NCBI RefSeq assembly: GCF_026914265.1
Contig: NC_069125.1
Coordinates: forward strand, 65,895,479 to 65,959,478
Direction: 5' to 3'
Source: Mya arenaria
Taxonomy: Eukaryota > Mollusca > Bivalvia > Myida > Myidae
DNA: 64,000 nucleotides
The notes beneath the pieces are model-generated. The model searched no databases. It saw nothing but the letters and a program-made list of their open reading frames with translations, and was not told the DNA's origin. Every line of letters starts with the position of its first letter. The first letter of the stretch is position 1. Positions 37,560 to 49,616 of the stretch are shown in pieces. The translations under genes and the position numbers were made by a program.

Positions 37560-37957
37560 AGTCAAAGTTCCAAAACAATATTTAAAAAAAATACCCCACC
37601 TCTTTTCATTCCTCTTCCACGATTTTTCTCATCGACATGAGTAATGGTTGGACTTGCTTTCAATGGCATGGCTTTCATCAAGGAATGAATACCTCAGCAT
37701 TTCATGCTCTGCTCTGGACCAATTCTCTTTCCTTTTAAACTTTTGCGGCGTCGCCATTGTTTATCTTTTTGACAGGTGCGCGCCAAGAGAGATTTCTACC
37801 TCCAATCGGAGAGTTACGCATTATTTATTCGTACGCAAATATTTACACTTACGAAATTTTAGTAAAACGCACGTACGCAATTCGTATTATTTACGTAAGT
37901 TGAAAATGTACGTAAAAACTTACGCACAACTTACGAACTGTTAGTAAAACGGGGCCC

Positions 37958-38754
37958 AGCGCTTAACAGCGGGAGAGTGCAGACCACGCATCGTCGTTTT
38001 GCAGATTAAATTAATGGTGGGGTATTTTAGCTATTAGAATCATACGGTAACATTGTTGTGTGAATTTTCCGGTAAAGTCGTAATACAAAGTCAACAGGTT
38101 TGTAAATATATTAAATAGTTAATATTACATATAATTTCTGTTCGCGTTTTTAGTTTCGTGATTTAGTACAATCACAAATATTTGAGCACTCATCTTCAAT
38201 AATACGTTTAGAAATAGTATAAATTTACATTTCCCCCAATAAACGAAAAGTAAGTTGTGTTTACTCACGGGTCCCCGAAATGATTTTTTTTATTTAAATA
38301 TAAGCAATCTTTTGTTTAATATCAAGTGATTTTTTTTTACATCAAGTTTCAGTTTTAAAAGTGGGGTACTGAGTTTTGATCAAGGGTTTGTTACTTAATT
38401 TGATTTTAAAAGAAGGTCTTCCAGTTTATACTGTTGATTCATAATTAGGTTGAAGTGAATATTTTCATAGTTTTTCTTTCACTGATAAAACTGCATATTT
38501 CTCCGAAAAGCAGGGAAGAAATCACAATTTCTGATGTTGGTTTAGTTTCTTCAGTTATGCCGTTGATACATGATAACGTGAACATTAAAATAGTTCAATC
38601 AGGGATATAGCAATGATATGCAGCCCATGACTTTAATTTAACTTTCATTTCAGTTATAATATTTGAACTTGAGGGTAAAAACGGCTTTAAATAAAACATG
38701 AAACTCCGATAGCCGTTTTGATTAAATATTTTGGAATTCCGCACTTGAATATCC
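37958..38754. other. Upstream region of gene B
   Basis: About 800 bp of AT-rich sequence between the right end of the Harbinger element and the left end of duplication copy B. No homology with the region upstream of gene A is visible. No exon was seen. An upstream non-coding exon is possible: ATTACAAG at 38763-38770, before the start codon, could be a weak splice acceptor. Confidence 0.4.
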
Positions 38755-38776
38755 TGTATGTAATTACAAGGTAACG

Positions 38777-38788
38777 TAAAGCGAAAGT
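38777..38788 (+). promoter_or_regulatory. IRF/ISRE-like motif before gene B
   Basis: TAAAGCGAAAGT, identical to the motif before gene A and at the same distance from the start codon. It lies in the few dozen upstream bases that A and B share. Function unproven. Confidence 0.25.
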
Positions 38789-38797
38789 AGATAGAAA

Positions 38798-41700
38798 ATG
38801 GAGTTTAAAAGGTTTATTATTCCTTCATCGTTCTATCCGCGTTACTTCTATTTTCACCAACGCCTACGTAGATTTGTTCCAAAATTTCAGGAAATTGTCG
38901 GTAAGCTAAGTTTGTCATTAATATAATTATTTAACGTGTATACGAATTAGTGATAACATTGTAGAGGAAGTTTCTGTTCTGTATATCAAGACCAATTACA
39001 CAATTCATAAACATAAATGTGTAAACAGATATACTTACTTTACGTAGATCGTGCAGAATTACCTTGATTTTTTTTTCACCAGAAAAGAATGATTTCGCAA
39101 AATGTACATTGTTTGGCCCAAAACACATGGAAGACATCTTGAAAGCGTTTGATCAGTTTAATGAAAAAGTTGAAGTATTTGTCGGGAGGGACGATGCAAT
39201 TAATGAGGAGATGTTCACGTGGAAGGAGCTGATTGTTGAAGACAATTCTATGGATGACGGAGCTGTTCGTGAATCCGTTAGGCCTCGGTGGTCTGGTGCA
39301 AGTTGTTTCTCCCGGATATGCGTGGTTCTTGTCAACAATACCACTGTAAGTAATTTAAGATTGATCAGTATCTTATTATAACAAACAAAACGCATGTCGT
39401 TCTAAAGAACTAGTAAATGTAAATGTACCATTCTATTTGTGTTATATTCTTTTCAATTATCTTGTCATTGAAATAACACTGTTATGTTCTTGAACTATAA
39501 ATTAATATCAAAAGACATCGCGAAAGACTTCCAAATATTACCAGTCCTACAACTCATTTTGATTGTCAAAAGTTTTTGGCATTTTTACCATTCTCACTCA
39601 AATATCGAAAGCTTTGGAAAGTGGATAAAACTGTTTTGCGAGCTCCAGTGAGTCAGACTGGTTCCGGCTATGATAATGTACATTTATGTTCTACTGTTTT
39701 CGGTGTAATAGACAACCTGGTTTCACTTTTTATTGACAGAATAATAAAACGTGTTTGAATTTAAATGAGGGCATTAATTTCATAATGCGGTTTAAAAGTT
39801 AAATATAATCTATATGTGATAGATTGTGATATACATAAATAGTATGATTTTAATGTTCACGTACAAATAAATAACTGATGTAAAACATGATAAGAAACTT
39901 CCACGGGGATCTTCAACAATGTATTTGAAAATAATATTGATAATATGAAAGCCTATATAAAGCATTTTTCAAATATGCCACAGATCGAGAAATGGCAGGA
40001 CTCATTTTGCGGGGAAAAGGGTCTTATTTTCTACAATACAGACGACAGTCGTTATATGACAGAGGATACAAAGTTGAACAAACTAATTCAGGCAGAACTG
40101 GAAACAAGAGTGATCTCATTATTTGAAAGTGTGTATTCTTTCATCAATAAACTGATCCCAAGAGGCTGTAAGGAGTTCAGCGATTTGACTCAGCAAACGA
40201 GTTCCATTGACAAATCAAAACCAGTAAAAAGAGCTATTCACGAAGTTGTGAGAGGTAGGTCGAATGCATGTTTTCTATATTATACAAACATTTTTATTCC
40301 ATATTTTTAACACCCATTATAGCATTGAACACACGTAGAATGATACTACATTATTCACATTTAATGTTTTAGAACATGCAAAAAAAGAGCCGGAAAAGAA
40401 AGATAAATCTGCTTTCATCTTCGCTATAAAAACAGTCGTCCTAAAAAAGACACGCGCAACATTTTGCGAAGGCCTTTCAAGAGCATGCTGCCTACCACAG
40501 TCTGTCATACTAGATTTTCAGGGAGTCAATTTTTTTGACGTCGAAAAGAAAATCATGGAACTTGAAGTACATAATTTAATAGATGTTACGAGCTCCGATG
40601 AAAGAAAATTAATGAAGATTGGGATGGAGCTTGTTAGCTTTATTGTTCAAGGTTTGCAAGATATCGAACACAAATTCGTCAAGTTCATGAAGGTAAATTA
40701 TTTATTATAATTATAACTGTAATGAAATTTATTTCATTTTTATCTATTATTAATGCTGAATATGTATGATGGTGTTAGGGAAATATGTATGCTTCACTTT
40801 GCACTGAATGTCTCATCAACAGGAACAAATTGTTTCCATCTCCATGTTGTCAAGGAAACAATTTGAGCTTACTGGATTCCTCCGGTCAACGAATGTACAG
40901 ATTGACGTCCTACTCCCTACCATACTGAAAATACCACGTGAACTACAATATAAACTTTTGCAGTAGGTTCCGTTACTTTTTTTTCGCATTCTTTCTAAGT
41001 ACTTAGACTTAACGGCTTTATTAATTGCAATTTGTAAAAAAACACAACATTAATCTAATACAACATGTACTTTAAATTCTTCAATGTGCCATTTTGTGAA
41101 ATGACATGTCAAAATAGACCGTTAACGTGTTTGCTGTCAAAATTTCAACCACATGTGTTTAATGATAATTATCTCTTACGAAGAAGATAGTGATATCAAA
41201 TAATGACATCAGAAAGTAATATCAGATTACCGCTTATCTCCGTCCTTTTGTCCGTAATACTTTCAACATACATTTTTTTTAAAGTTATTTTAGCAATACA
41301 ATAGTATACAAAAGTATGCAACTGCATGTTGTCATTAAACTGATACAATGAGAAAATATTATCTAGTAATTCATGCAATGAATTCAGTATTTTAGTTATT
41401 TTGGCAGGAATCACCCAGATGTCACTGGTTGTGGTCACAGACATGGCAAGTTTGTGATCGACGTGAAGAAGGCTCTTGCTGAAAAGGATAAGGAGAGCAT
41501 TAGACGTGCAATGAAAGAAAAGAATTTCAATTTTGATTTTGAATCCGAAGTAATCAGATACGTAAAGCATTCAGGGTTTTGGGCAGAACAGGGAAAAACA
41601 ATAAGAGCGCAAAAGACCCATGATGATCCGCTTTCTTTCAAGCTTGGAAGTTTAGGCTGTTTTATGAAAAAGGAAATTGATTCGCAGGATCGTCTGCTTG

Positions 41701-44174
41701 GTATAACATGTGGACATTGTGTATCAGGCTGCGATGAATCTGTTGATGTTTATATTGACCATGGAAAACAATTCAGACCGCTTGGGAAAGTTCAGTACAA
41801 TTCAGCTCAAAATTGTCATGAAGATGAATTTTTAGATATTGCAACTATAGAAATAACGCTAAACAAGAAATATGTGAAAACAGAGTTAAAAAGATCGGAC
41901 GGAAGAGATGCCAAGACTTGGGATGTTTTTAACGGAGAACTGCCAGTTGGACTTGATGTTTATAAGCACACTTGCCAAAAGAAATACGACGGGAATAAAG
42001 AATCCTCGGGAATTACTTTAGGAAGAATCATATCGTTAGACTACATTGATAAGTCTGTGATGGAAGTATGTAATGAGATTGAAGGCAAATGCAAAACAAT
42101 CTATGAATTACCTGGGCCATACGTCGTTCACATTCAATCAACCATGGGTAAAATATGTCCTATCAATATATATTATGATCTTTTAGTTTAAACTGTTCTA
42201 AGATAGTGAGTATAGGTCAGACATAGTCATCATCATCCCCGTCGAACCGGAGGTTTGTTGTTGTTGTTTTTTGGAGTGCGGGATTGGGCTTTTTTACTGT
42301 CCAGAACCATATCTTGGTAGGGATTGGTCAGTTTTCTTTGTCAATTTGTTCCCCTTGATGAAATTACTACTGCTTGTAAAGTTTGTCACATGGGCACACA
42401 ATCTAGGTCACTTTGTCAAATCCTTGGGAGGAACTATAGAGACATCATATTTGGTCAACTAATCATCAAACTTAATCAGAATGGTTCCCTTGATAAACGC
42501 TTGGATATATTTCAAACTGGGTCACATGTGATAAAAAAATAAGACCAGTAGGTCACACTTTTTGTCTGGAACCATATCATCGGAGCCATATCTTGGTTAG
42601 ATTTTGTTAAAATTGGCCAACACGAAGACTCAACCGTTTGTGAAAGTGGGTCAAAGGGGTCAAAAACTAGCTCACAAGGTTATATCTAAGAAAAATCTGG
42701 AACACACTAGGAATATTATATTTTGTCCTCTATTCATCAAACTTAATCCGAAAGTTCCCCCTTGATGATATATTGGGGAATTTGAAACCTGGCTTACATG
42801 TGATCAATATTAAGTCACTAGGTCAAATGATTGGTCAGATTATATTCACAATTGGACAGAATGTTACCTTGAAAGATATCAACGCCTTTTATAAGCAATT
42901 CGCATGGGGTCAAATCCTAGTCACTATATATAGGTAAAATCTTAAGACCATATTTCTTTGGAGCATAATAGAGGCAATATTTCTTGTTCAACATTTGTAA
43001 CGCTTTATCAGAAGGTTTCCTTGATAGAATCATTAATTAATTTGAAACTGGGTCACATGAAGTCAGAAACTAGGTTGAATCTCGGGAACAAACAGATGCA
43101 ATATATCCGCTCAAATCTTCATAAAACTTAATCAGAATATTTGCCTTAATAAAAAATTGGATTAGTTTAGTCACATGGGGTCAAACACTAGTTCATTAGG
43201 TTAGATCTACAATGTTAACACTCTAGAGGCTATATTTTTTGCAATATTTCTTGCCTAGTCCTGATGAAACTTAGTCAAAATCTTTATCTTGTAGAAACAG
43301 TTTATTAGTTCGAAACTGTGTAATGCAGGGTCAACCACTAAGTTTCTAGGTCAAATCTGAATGCTACACTATATACAATATTCTTTTATTTTAAAGAATT
43401 GCTAGCAAAGTCATATTTTATTCCCTATTTTCATAGGACTCCACCACTCTGCAGCCTTATTACATGTTTCAGTTGGAATATTTCACAAACACTTGATTCC
43501 CATTACATCGTCCTTGCCTAATCAGGCAAGGATATCAATAATTCACCATTTTTGCTTGTTCTCACATCATTTCTTAACAATCGCGGAAAATGTAGAATTG
43601 TTCATAATTCTTGGATTTCTTTCTGTTCTGTGCGAGTATTTTAAGTTCAAGTTTAACACTTCATCTTACATTAAGCTATAATAGATATATCGTTCCTACA
43701 AATGTTTAAAATATATAATAACCGTGAAATTTACAACCCCTTGTTATTTATTTCAGATGAGCCGTTTTCGGTAAACGGTGACAGTGGTGCCGTTATTTGC
43801 GCGGATGATATGAACAGCGTTCAAAATGTTCATGTTATTGCACTTCTAACTGGAGCGGTCGAGAGGCGTATATCCACCAACGGACCACTCCAGTACATTT
43901 TCTCCAAAGGAAGCGTGTTTCATGAATTACTAAACATCGTCAAAATACGAGAAAACATCCAGCTTTTACCTGGTAACATATTCATTTTCTCAATATTTAT
44001 TCATCTTTTCTTACAATACATTACATCATAATAATATTAAAAAATATTTACGGATGCAAATTCTACTTTTTCTATTTGCATTTAGCCTGTGTAAAACCAA
44101 ACGCGGGAGGTTCAGCAGCTGCGCCGGTGTCAGAAACGACAACTACACCTGCCGTGGACAAGAGAATCATTTAA
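38798..44174 (+). CDS. Intracellular PA-clan (trypsin-like) protease-domain protein, paralogue B
   Basis: Eight exons: 38798-38900, 39083-39345, 39984-40254, 40373-40692, 40823-40962, 41408-42147, 43757-43972, 44086-44174. All phases match paralogue A; the product is 713 aa. Exon 1 differs from A at one residue of 35, exon 4 at 8 of 107, while exon 6 is only about 70% identical (all by eye). Triad candidates are His469 (TCGHCV), Asp509 (DEFLDIATIE) and Ser622 (NGDSGAVIC). No signal peptide or membrane segment. The tail TTTTPAVDKRII is longer than in A. Intron 6 is 1.6 kb, against 0.2 kb in A, because of an inserted repeat block. The function of the N-terminal half is unknown. The gene looks intact. 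Confidence 0.85.
42230..43660. repeat. Diverged tandem-repeat insertion in intron 6 of gene B
   Basis: Absent from the matching intron of A (21270-21467). The middle part, about 42290-43340, repeats phrases such as 'gaccatatcttgg', 'aaacttaatcagaatgttcc', 'gaaactgggtcacatg' and 'aactaggtcactaggtcaaatc' at roughly 100-bp spacing with much divergence. It is non-coding and its borders are approximate. Confidence 0.65.
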
Positions 44175-44347
44175 GACAAACTTGTACCGCTTCTCAAGAG
44201 ATTGTAAAGAACAATGTGTATTTATTTCGTCAAGTTTAATGAAATTCTAGTGGGATATAAATAGAGGATACATTGTTTGTTTCAGTGTAAGTCCGTTCCA
44301 TACTTCACCGAATGGGCATCCAAAAGCTATATTTACGAGTGGCGTTT

Positions 44348-44591
44348 AGTTTAAACTTATACTACTTTACAACGATTGTGAAACAAGTTATTACAACATT
44401 ATATCAACCACTCTCGATGGCACGATTTTAAGCGACGGTGTGGTCTTGTGTGGTGAGGGAAAGCAGGATGATCGGAGGAAACACACTTGTCCGGTTTGGT
44501 GGCCACAAACCAACCGTACAAGCCTAGTAGCCTAGGTGAGAAGCGACTGCGCTATTTACCACTGCGCTTACCGGAGGCAACTTTTTGATTT
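44348..44591 (-). repeat. SINE-like insertion downstream of gene B
   Basis: Present in copy B only. It is flanked by GCGTTT at 44342-44347 and 44592-44597; copy A has a single GCGTTT there (22067-22072). On the minus strand it carries an A-box-like TAAGCGCAGTGG near its start. A convincing B box is not visible, so the tRNA origin is tentative. Confidence 0.5.
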
Positions 44592-45147
44592 GCGTTTGAA
44601 ACAGTGAATTGTTATTTTTATTGCACTGATGAATCTCTGTAAATCACCGGAAAGCAAGTGTCAACATATTTGTGTCAACCGAACAACAGCAACACCATTT
44701 GTTAATGGCTTCAGGGAAAAATCACCTTAGCAAATTGAATTATTGCAAACTTTTCAAACGGTTTTATACAGTACACTGCACATAATTTTAATATTCGACT
44801 TTTTCCGTTCTAGTTTAATGGTTTAAAATTTTGGTTTTTAAACTTAAATTCAGTATATAGTAAAATAGTTATATGCTAAGTGTTTAAGGTATTCGACCAT
44901 CACTCTGTTGATATCGTGTGACCCCATAGTATTTTGGTATAATTTGGGTTTTATACGTAGGGAAATAATGTGTAAAACTATTACCAAAACGATGCAGAAC
45001 TTATGTGTTAGTGTTTTTTTAAACTCTCATACTTGAGCTGTACAGCAATGTATCATAAACTAGTAAACTCTGTGGTAAACAAGAGGTCTCGATTTTTCAT
45101 TAGTCGTAAGTATAACTCATAATGTGTAAAAAAAAAATCAATGTTTG

Positions 45148-45151
45148 TTAT

Positions 45152-45185
<34 letters not shown>

Positions 45186-45245
45186 GTGTATTAATAAAAT
45201 TAAAATAATAACAACAATAACAACAACAACAACAATTATTATTAT
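45148..45245. repeat. (TAA)n / (AAC)n microsatellites
   Basis: About a dozen AAT/TAA triplets, then AAC/ACA triplets, in the 3' flank of gene B. Absent from the matching place in copy A. Confidence 0.9.
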
Positions 45246-45573
45246 AAAACAAATATTGATTCTTGTCATTTTATCTCAATATCGAGAGTTCATTACTGAT
45301 ATTGCCGTCCTCTTTCTGTGATTTAGGTCATAAACTGTGAACATATCAAGTTATTGAGCCACTTTCGAGTGCTATGATACTTTATAAAGACAGCGATTCT
45401 GTGATATAGTTATGTAAATTAGTAATGTTAAGTTTATGAATTACAGTTATATAAAATAACTTTTCAGATGTGTGTTTTTTTTAAATTACATTTTCTAATA
45501 CCTGAATGCAAACTCTTGTGTTAAGTAACGCCCTACTGCTCTGTAATACTGATACTTATGTCAAGGCGATATT

Positions 45574-46349
45574 CCTCTGTGTGTTAATTATTTTTTAACT
45601 GCATTAAATGGTGTAAGCTATTAACTATGATAGATACCCTAAACACTGCTACAAAATGTTAAAATCGCTAGATGACGCCGGGCGAAATTTTTGGTCATCC
45701 AATATTAAATCTTTTTTATTCACGGTTTTGGATACATTTCGATTGCTCAAGATGTAGGAAATATGGATCTATTTATATATATATTTAGACAACGGATAAT
45801 TGACTGTTTCGACCAAAACTGGCATGATGTTAGTGATTCCTCAAGGTGTCATCATTATAAACATTACAAAACATTATGAAATACAGAAAGGTACCTACAT
45901 CTGGAAATTCCATTAAAATATAAGATTGCTTTTGCTAGAGTTCGCTGTTCAAACCATAAACTAAACATGGAACTCGGTAGATATATAAATACTCCACAAG
46001 ATGAGAGACTTTGTATATATTGTCTGAATCAAAATTTGACAGTTATTGATTGTGAATATCATGCATTCTTTCAATGTCCTAAATTCGATATTATTCTTAG
46101 ACAATATCTTGTAATTGGTATTCATCTGGTAATAATTTTAATGATTTCTACTCTTTAATGTCTACTGAAACTGATAATACAATATTGAAGTTAACAATCT
46201 ATGTATACCATCTATTATATATAGCTTTATTTCCCCCATTTTCTGGGGATGTACATGGTATATGGTAATACATACACAAGAATAAATATTTACAAACAGA
46301 ATACCAATTTGATAGTACTTGAATAAAATGAATTGAATTGAATTGAAAT
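45574..46349 (+). mobile_element. 5'-truncated LINE fragment
   Basis: The frame around 45900-46110 reads PLKYKIAFARVRCSNHKLNM then ELGRYINTPQDERLC, followed by a zinc-knuckle-like pattern (CIYC...EYHAFFQCP), the C-terminal tail usual for several non-LTR retrotransposons of marine invertebrates. It ends in a GAATT-repeat tail (46323-46347). Copy A of the duplication has the uninterrupted site, ACATTCAGCATTTTTCATTT near 23320, so the insertion came after the duplication. It lacks endonuclease and reverse transcriptase and is dead. Confidence 0.75.
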
Positions 46350-47085
46350 CAGCATTTTTCATTTCTCGTTTGTTGCATGCTTTAATTATATCATTTAATA
46401 ATTCAAATCAGTGTGATTGCCCTTAAACAGTTTTATTTATAATTGCTCATGGTCCGCATACACAAAATAAAAAAGTGTTTTGTTCCAATGCTGACATATT
46501 TTATCAATAAAAAATACGTGAATCAACTTCATACTTAATACTTATACAATCAGCTTAGAATGATATACTTTGTACACATAATTGCCAATTTAAAATTATA
46601 GCATATGTACATTCTTACTTTTATATGTTGGTTAACAAATAAATGGAATACAAGTTTAAATGTTGTTTATACATTTTGAAATAAGAAAAAAAAAGACCAG
46701 TAAATGACTGGTAGAAACCCTTTGACGTTATTTCATATATCAGTAAAATGAAATTGCACCATAAAGGCATCAATGAATGTTCTTATCAGTACTATTAAAT
46801 CAATACAGTAAGACAATTTTGAATGGACCAGAAAAGAAATCAATTGTCACTAGCGAATTAAGGGGGAAGGGGTGGGGGGCGCATCCCCTAATCGTCCAAA
46901 AGGTAATAAAATACGCTCCTAATGCACCATTTTTGGACAATAAATTGTAACAATTTTCAGGATGTTAATATGGATTATTTAAAGTTCATTGAATGTATCT
47001 CCCCTACAAGAATTAATATAGTGTGGTAAAATCCAGACGACAATGTTGTGCATTTCCCTAAAGATAAAAATAAACAACGAGTATT

Positions 47086-47091
47086 TTTATT
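47086..47091 (-). terminator. Candidate poly(A) signal of the fucosyltransferase-like gene
   Basis: AATAAA on the minus strand 54 bp past the stop codon. Confidence 0.5.
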
Positions 47092-47144
47092 TTTTCCTTT
47101 GATTTTTCATTATCGGTTTGTACAAATATTGTACTAAGTTGCCC

Positions 47145-49616
47145 CTAGTATCGAATAAAAAATCCATGCGATTTCATGTCGGCCTCGAGCGTATGCTCCG
47201 AAACGGAGTTCCGCAAAGATACATCGTTAGTACGGTTTGAATTATACTGAAAAAGTCCCCACGATATGCCTCGTAGATAGGCCGCCATGGACCCGAACCC
47301 ACTGGACGTAAGGACCAGCTGTTCGCATTGTGTCAGAACGAGCTGCTCCAGGATCGCCGAGTAGAAACCGCCACATGCCTCGGGGGTCTTCCGACTGAAA
47401 CCAATGTGAACTATGCTTGTGTTCAGCTGCAGAACGTGCTCATGGCGAGCTGTCATTTCCTTCCGGACGTGTGAAGCATCTGCAGCAATAAATACAAGAT
47501 TTGTGTGGCGATCTGTCCCTCTTTTGAAGAAAGATGATATCGTGCTTGTGTTGATGAACCCTCTACTCTGGACGAATGTTGGATCATTCGGAATATCTGG
47601 ATTTTTGCCAATACGGATATGAGCACAATGTAGATGTTTCTTGGCTATCTGTTGGTCAACTAGTCTTAAATCGTGTAACAGTTTCTTGCCAGGGCGGAAA
47701 AGTATATGATACACAATGTTTATAAGATCTATTTTCGTATAAAGCTTTAGCCACGGCATCCGTACTGCCGTTAAGTTGGCGCTATAAAATAAAGGCAGCG
47801 CACACATATTCAGTATTATCTTTACAACCGTATCATTAAATAGTTCGGTATTGCTATTGTTGATTGACAGCAATCGTTTGAATTCCTGTCTTTCATTATG
47901 GTAATTTAATGTTGTTATATCTTTGGATGAAAGTTTTCTGATATAGTCTTTGCATTTGATCCAGTCATACAGGTTTGGATCCAAGAAGCGTTCCAGTTCA
48001 CACGGCCTAGCCATATCCACCACGAACGTCCTATTAGATAGGAGAGCAAGGAGGAAGGCGGATATGATGCCCCTCTGTCTATCAGCAAGACCACCACACA
48101 CAGTACCACCAGTGCACGAGTACACAAGAAACCGACCATTCACACATGACCTCAGGGTGTTAGGTGAATGGTATTTCAAATAAGTGTCCCATACAAAATG
48201 TATTGCGCCCTTGAGAAAAGTCCTACGATCCGAGTCGTGACGAATGAACAATTTATCAAAATACAAATCATTCTGTTCGATATGTTTGTCTTCCATCTCT
48301 AGCGCAGCAGTATCGGAACCGTTGTAAGTGTGGCGTCTGTTAGTGGTGGGTGATACATACAGCATAAATATGAGGACTGCAAAGACCAACATCAACACAA
48401 TGGGTATTGTCTGAAATTGTTAAATCGAAATTGATCATACAACATCAACACAATGGATGCTGTCTAACATTGTAAACATGGAAATAGACGACACCGTTTG
48501 CCACTATCAACACAATGGATGCTGCCTAACATTGTAAACATGGAAATAGACACACCGTTTGCCACTATCAACACAATGGATGATGTCTAACATTGTAAAC
48601 ATGGAAATAGACACACCGTTTGCCACTATCAACACAATGGATGATGCCTAACATTGTAAACATGGAAATAGACACACCGTTTGCCACTATCAACACAATG
48701 GATGATGTCTAACATTGTAAACATGGAAATAGACACACCGTTTGCCACTATCAACACAATGGATGATGTCTAACATTGTAAACATGGAAATAGACACACC
48801 GTTGGCCACTATCAACCCAATGGATGCTGTCTAACATTGTAAACATGGAAATAAACACAACGGCCGTTTGCATACATCAACACAATGAGATTTGTCTAAA
48901 ACTTTAAAGAAAGAAATACACACACCCTTTGCCAACATCAACATAGTGGTTGCTGTCTGAAAATGTAAATTGATAAATAAACACACCGTTTAATGCCACT
49001 ATCAACACATCTTGGGTTATGTCTAACATTGCAAACAGATAAATAGACACATAGTTTGCCACTATCAACGCAATGGGTTCTATCTGAAATTGTAAACATG
49101 GAAATATACACACCGTTTGCCAAAATCACCACAGTGGGTGCTGTCTGAAATTGTAAACAGATAAATAGTCAAACCGTTTGCCAACATCAACATTTGGTCT
49201 TGTCTGAAATTGTAAACAGAGAAATAGATGCACCGTTTGACAACATCAACATTTTGTCTTATCTGAAATTGTAAACAGAGAAATAGATGCACCGTTTGAC
49301 AATATCAACATTTGGTCTTGTCTGAAATTGTAAACAGAGAAATAGATGTTCCGTTTGCCAACATCAACACAGTGAGTGTTGTCTTAAATGGAAACACTAA
49401 TTTGAGGCGGTGTTCTCAAAAGCAATAATGAATTTCATCGTTAGCCATGATAATCATGTACTTTCTTTCAAATACAAATTTAATAATATGATTTACCATT
49501 GCCTTTAACACGAAAATGAACGTTTTAGATCAGGAACTTGTCATTGTTTGCTGCCCATATTGCAAATATACGACAATAAGCCGACTTACCTTTAATTTTA
49601 AACTTCTCTTCATCAT
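47145..49616 (-). CDS. Type II membrane fucosyltransferase-like protein
   Basis: Two coding exons, 49590-49616 and 47145-48410, give 430 aa. The short first exon supplies MMKRSLKLK; joined to TIPIVLMLVFAVLIFMLY it makes a textbook Golgi signal anchor. The lumenal part has CTGGTVCGGLADRQRGI followed by SAFLLALLSNRTFVVDMARP, and later AHIRIGKNPD, an HxRxG motif like motif I of GT-B fucosyltransferases (O-FucT/GT23/GT37 type). Several N-glycosylation sequons (NNS, NRT, NTS) are present. Expected role: transfer of fucose from GDP-fucose to a glycan or protein in the secretory pathway; the acceptor is unknown. The 27-bp first exon is inferred from splice sites and the completed anchor. The intron 48411-49589 is almost entirely a 61-bp minisatellite. 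Confidence 0.8.
48388..49395. repeat. About 61-bp minisatellite in the fucosyltransferase-like intron
   Basis: Roughly 16 head-to-tail copies; consensus pieces on the plus strand are ATCAACACAATGGATGATGT, CTAACATTGTAAACATGGAA and ATAGACACACCGTTTGCCAC. Copies at 48500-48830 are near-identical, and those at 48890-49390 are more diverged. The first copy overlaps the intron/exon boundary at 48410, so most units carry a look-alike of the real splice acceptor and the first coding bases. Confidence 0.9.

Larger units (their letters stand above)
34113..37757 (-). pseudogene. Myb/SANT-like partner protein of the Harbinger element, broken
   Basis: First exon at about 37590-37757: MATPQKFKRKENWSRAEHEM, the start of a Myb/SANT-like domain as in NAIF1 and Harbinger partner proteins. 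The frame then shifts to THVDEKNRGRGMKRGG. The next exon, 35548-35754, has GVCIRTLDEFNKKLTNIKMD and VKRRRQMAAL and then a stop. Likely further exons are 34628-34761 and 34113-34275; the latter has KRLLKCQSELYEQILHQQK, a helical tail. GT/AG borders are present. Such proteins bind DNA and help move the transposase to the nucleus. Two MITEs sit in its intron between 35754 and 37590. It is broken by a frame change and stops. Confidence 0.6.
29763..37957. mobile_element. Degraded PIF/Harbinger-type DNA transposon, about 8.2 kb
   Basis: The two ends are diverged inverted repeats rich in CGTAAG/CTTACG. The left side reads GTTTTACTAAAGG...CGTAAGTTTTTGCGTACG. The right end, reverse-complemented, reads GGGCCCCGTTTTACTAACAG...CGTAAGTTTTTACGTA. 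The interior has a transposase remnant on the plus strand (29945-32362) and a convergent Myb/SANT-like partner gene remnant on the minus strand (34113-37757), the two-gene layout usual for Harbinger. Three MITEs are nested inside. No clean 3-bp target duplication could be assigned because the left tip is eroded. Confidence 0.65.
38752..46960. repeat. Segmental duplication, copy B
   Basis: Partner of 17979-24000. It is longer because of three later insertions: a repeat block in intron 6 (about 42230-43660), a SINE-like piece (44348-44591) and a LINE fragment (45574-46349). Both copies end in a similar 'GGGGGGCGCAT...CCCC' motif (23910 / 46876) followed by weakly similar sequence. Confidence 0.85.

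Noticed and set aside
37648-37944. 98-codon plus-strand frame
   Set aside because: It is antisense to the Myb-like first exon and runs into the CGTAAG-rich transposon end.
48904-49292. Overlapping hydrophobic frames
   Set aside because: They are frames of the 61-bp minisatellite in the fucosyltransferase-like intron.
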